A stretch of 33,842 bases of DNA from Treponema sp. Lineage in GTDB: Bacteria; Spirochaetota; Spirochaetia; Treponematales; Treponemataceae. Every line of letters starts with the position of its first letter. Position 1 is the first letter of the stretch. Shown in pieces: positions 31,686-33,842 of the stretch. The notes below the pieces were generated by a model. The model was not told the origin of the DNA, searched no databases, and worked only from the letters and a program-made list of their open reading frames with translations. The position numbers and the translations under genes are program-made. The stretch lies in contig JAILCM010000267.1 of NCBI GenBank assembly GCA_024680155.1, positions 1-33,842 on the forward strand, written 5' to 3'.

Positions 31686-32227
31686 AAATCAATTTGAATG
31701 CAAAACTTTTTTTGCGAACAGTTGTATTATTTTTAATATTCTCTTCTATTCTAAATGTAAATCTTTTTGCGGCTGATTCAACAAATACAACACCTGCTCC
31801 ATACGAAGATGATGAATTTCCACAGGGATTAAAAGATTTGCGCCGGTTTGAAATTATTGCTCTTGGTTCAATGCCTTTTGTTACTTTGGATGTAAATATT
31901 GCTTATGCGATGGGAAAACCTGTGTTCAATTGTATGCAAAGTGGTGACTGGTCAAATTATACTTTTACAAATCCACTTACTGCTTCGGCTGAATATTCCT
32001 CTGATGAAATTAAAGGTGTAATCTGGACTGCTGTTGGAATTTCTGTGGGAATTGCACTTACGGATTATATAATCAATCTTGTAAAACGAAATAAATTAAA
32101 AAAATCAACTTATCAAAATAATACGATAAACATTTATAATATTACAAATGATGAAGATGCAATCAAACTTGAAAATCCTTTTGAATTTGAACCGCCTGAA
32201 CAGAATGAACCTAGTGGAGAAAACTGA
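31682..32227 (+). CDS. Small exported or membrane protein of unknown function
   Basis: A 181-residue protein. A hydrophobic N-terminus with cleavage likely after LFAAD (about residue 31) acts as signal peptide. A region with FPQGLKDLRRFEIIALGSMPF follows, then a second hydrophobic segment (about 117-137, GVIWTAVGISVGIALTDYII), a basic stretch and an acidic, Pro- and Asn-rich C-terminus. The layout suggests an inner-membrane protein with a cytoplasmic tail. I do not recognise the family. It is locked between the YggS-type gene (ATGA overlap) and the pseudouridine synthase gene (TGATG overlap), so it is certainly expressed with them if the operon reading is right. Confidence 0.75.
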   Translation: MKINLNAKLFLRTVVLFLIFSSILNVNLFAADSTNTTPAPYEDDEFPQGLKDLRRFEIIALGSMPFVTLDVNIAYAMGKPVFNCMQSGDWSNYTFTNPLTASAEYSSDEIKGVIWTAVGISVGIALTDYIINLVKRNKLKKSTYQNNTINIYNITNDEDAIKLENPFEFEPPEQNEPSGEN

Positions 32228-33192
32228 TGCCATTTTTTAACGCAAAAGTTCCACAGGATTATACTAAAGAAGAACGCCTGGATAAATTTATAGCTTCTCT
32301 GCCGAATGGAATGAACCGTTCAAAACTTAAAAGCGGTGTTTCAGAAATCATCATAAACGGGAAAAAAGCAAAACTTTCGCAAAAAGTAAAAGCTGGAGAT
32401 AAAATCGAAATTGCGTGGGAAGATAATATTCCAGATAATATTGACCCAGAAAATATTCCGCTTGAAATAATTTATGAAGATGAAAATGTTACAGTTGTAA
32501 ATAAAGCTCAGGGAATGGTAACTCATCCTGCTTGTGGAAACTGGAACGGAACTCTTGTGAATGCCTTGCTTTATCATTGGGGGCGTGAATCGGTTTCTCA
32601 AATAAAAGATGGTCCTGATTCAGAAATTTTAAAAAGACGAAGACCTGGAATTGTTCACCGTCTTGATAAAGAAACTTCAGGAATTATTATAACTGCTAAA
32701 AATCGAGATGCGGAAGAATGGCTGCAAAATCAGTTTAAAGACAGAACTCTCCAAAAAGAATACATTTTAATTTGTCGTGGAAAGTTGCCGGCAAAAGCTG
32801 GTGATATCCGTACAAATATAATCCGCGATCCAAAAAATCGTCAGCGTTTTAAGGCTGTTACAAATACCGACGACGGAAAGTTTGCCAGAACAATCTACCA
32901 TTGTATTGCACGTTATGGAAATTATTCTCTTGTTCGGGTACGCATAAAAACCGGACGTACACACCAAATTCGCGTTCATATGAAATATTTAAATTGCCCG
33001 ATTCTTGGTGATTCAATTTATTCAGGCGTTGATTCCGTTTTTCCTGATGCAACGTTAATGCTGCATTCAAAAAAGATGAAAATAAGATTGCCAGGGCAGA
33101 CCGAGTGTACCAGCTTCTGCACAAAAACGCCGGAACGATTCAAAAAAATCATGAAAGTTCTTAAAGCTAAATATCCTAAGGAACCGTTTTAA
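32227..33192 (+). CDS. RluD-type 23S rRNA pseudouridine synthase
   Basis: A 321-residue enzyme of the RluA/RluD family that isomerises uridine in structured RNA, most often helix 69 of 23S rRNA. An N-terminal S4 RNA-binding domain (about 14-75) precedes the catalytic domain. The catalytic Asp147 lies in GIVHRLDKETSG. Downstream KEYILICRGK and KTGRTHQIRVHM are family motifs. Length matches RluD. The exact target uridines cannot be assigned from sequence, so no gene symbol is given. It overlaps the preceding stop by one base and is followed by a second family member. Confidence 0.93.
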   Translation: MPFFNAKVPQDYTKEERLDKFIASLPNGMNRSKLKSGVSEIIINGKKAKLSQKVKAGDKIEIAWEDNIPDNIDPENIPLEIIYEDENVTVVNKAQGMVTHPACGNWNGTLVNALLYHWGRESVSQIKDGPDSEILKRRRPGIVHRLDKETSGIIITAKNRDAEEWLQNQFKDRTLQKEYILICRGKLPAKAGDIRTNIIRDPKNRQRFKAVTNTDDGKFARTIYHCIARYGNYSLVRVRIKTGRTHQIRVHMKYLNCPILGDSIYSGVDSVFPDATLMLHSKKMKIRLPGQTECTSFCTKTPERFKKIMKVLKAKYPKEPF

Positions 33193-33240
33193 TTTTTTAA
33201 GGGGCGAGGGATTTTTGAAAAATTGGAAAAGGAGGCTAAT

Positions 33241-33842
33241 TTGTCAGATTATCAGTCGGAAAATGAAATTGAGCTGCAATTTTTAGACACTAAAGATAAA
33301 CCTTTTCTAATTGTGAATAAACCGTCCGGGCTTCCATCGGCTCCGTTATATTCATCTGACACAAAAAATGCCTTGATGATGGCCGCAGAACGTTTTCCAG
33401 AAATCCTGAAAGTGAAGGGTAAAAAAGAAATTGAATACGGATTGCTTCACCGGCTTGATTCGGTTACATCCGGGCTTTTGCTGATTGCTACAACACAAGA
33501 TTTTTATGATTACATGATTGAACAGCAGAAAGAGGGCAACTTTGCAAAATATTACACTGCTGATTGCCAAATTAAAGAAGATAACTGGAAATTTTTAGAA
33601 GGAATGGGAGAACCGGAATTTTATCTGGAAAGTTGTAAAAATCAGAGCTCAAATAAACAAGATTTTTTTCCGCCGCAAGTTGGAACTGTTATAAAACTAA
33701 GCTCATACTTCCGGCATTTTGGAAAAAATAATGCAGAAACCCGCCCCGTAACAGAAAAATCTTCGCCCGCTGCCTTAAAAAAAATTGGAAAAAAGGAAGT
33801 TTACACTACGGAAGTTCGGATTATTTCTGTTGATTTGAAAAA
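33241..33842 (+). CDS. Second RluA-family pseudouridine synthase, 3' end outside window
   Basis: The frame opens at TTG 33241, which has AGGAGG (33230-33235) 5 bases upstream, and runs off the window end (about 200 residues visible). It has the RluA-family elements LIVNKPSGLPSAP (about 23-35) and the catalytic motif LLHRLDSVTSGLLL with Asp73. No S4 domain precedes the catalytic part, unlike the previous gene. After the active site, a region with KYYTADCQI and an insertion rich in Asn, Lys and Pro departs from typical members, so the target may differ. It is 48 bases downstream of the RluD-type gene and probably in the same operon. Confidence 0.85.
   Translation, partial: MSDYQSENEIELQFLDTKDKPFLIVNKPSGLPSAPLYSSDTKNALMMAAERFPEILKVKGKKEIEYGLLHRLDSVTSGLLLIATTQDFYDYMIEQQKEGNFAKYYTADCQIKEDNWKFLEGMGEPEFYLESCKNQSSNKQDFFPPQVGTVIKLSSYFRHFGKNNAETRPVTEKSSPAALKKIGKKEVYTTEVRIISVDLK

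Noticed and set aside
1-33842. tRNA/rRNA genes, CRISPR arrays, insertion sequences
   Set aside because: Reading both strands I found no cloverleaf or CCA end, no regularly spaced repeats, and no transposase or phage protein; coding genes fill the window with no gap above about 190 bases.

Overview
The window is AT-rich bacterial DNA packed with genes on both strands (31 protein genes, two of them cut by the window edges; no rRNA, tRNA, CRISPR or transposase seen). The protein set points to a host-associated spirochaete of the genus Treponema. The MetRS has four CxxC pairs and an EMAPII-like tail, 7TMR-DISM receptors are fused to class III cyclase domains, and there is a fused GldF/GldG-type ABC subunit with a DUF4340 partner. 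The genus call is inference from gene content; no marker was searched.

Layout. 1-2.3 kb: an edge-truncated membrane protein and a secreted YARHG-domain protein, followed by a palindrome-rich gap. 2.4-4.8 kb: metG with its own promoter, ending in a hairpin whose 3' arm carries the ribosome binding site of the next gene. 4.9-8.8 kb: two tandem 7TM-DISM receptor/adenylate cyclase paralogues whose active-site residues are complementary: the first lacks both metal-binding Asp but keeps the transition-state Asn/Arg, and the second is the reverse. 8.8-10.8 kb (minus): a self-regulated ABC exporter operon (ATPase, permease, YtrA-type GntR repressor) with a perfect 17+17 bp palindromic operator over its promoter. 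10.9-14.4 kb: a FemAB-like transferase and a DUF5718-like protein, convergent with an ATP-grasp ligase. 14.5-18.0 kb (minus): a MoxR / DUF58 / DUF4129-like operon that probably reads on into the ATP-grasp gene. 18.1-21.6 kb: a small orphan protein, a MATE exporter, a stand-alone receiver, an HPt protein and ribonuclease Z. 21.7-25.7 kb: a Gld-type ABC system (ATPase, fused permease plus auxiliary domain, DUF4340 protein), convergent with a CPBP membrane protease. 26.4 kb to the end: a long, tightly coupled operon of a PilZ protein, a secreted HEAT-like protein, a ComEC-type channel, rsmA, a YggS-type PLP protein, a small exported protein and two RluA/RluD-family pseudouridine synthases, the last cut by the edge.

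The most notable candidate system is the cyclase pair. Class III catalytic sites form at a head-to-tail dimer interface, so these two membrane receptors are predicted to work only as a heterodimer with one complete site, an arrangement like the C1/C2 halves of animal transmembrane adenylate cyclases. A second theme is promoters placed so that transcription would start at or very near the start codon (FemAB-like gene, MoxR), which suggests leaderless mRNAs.
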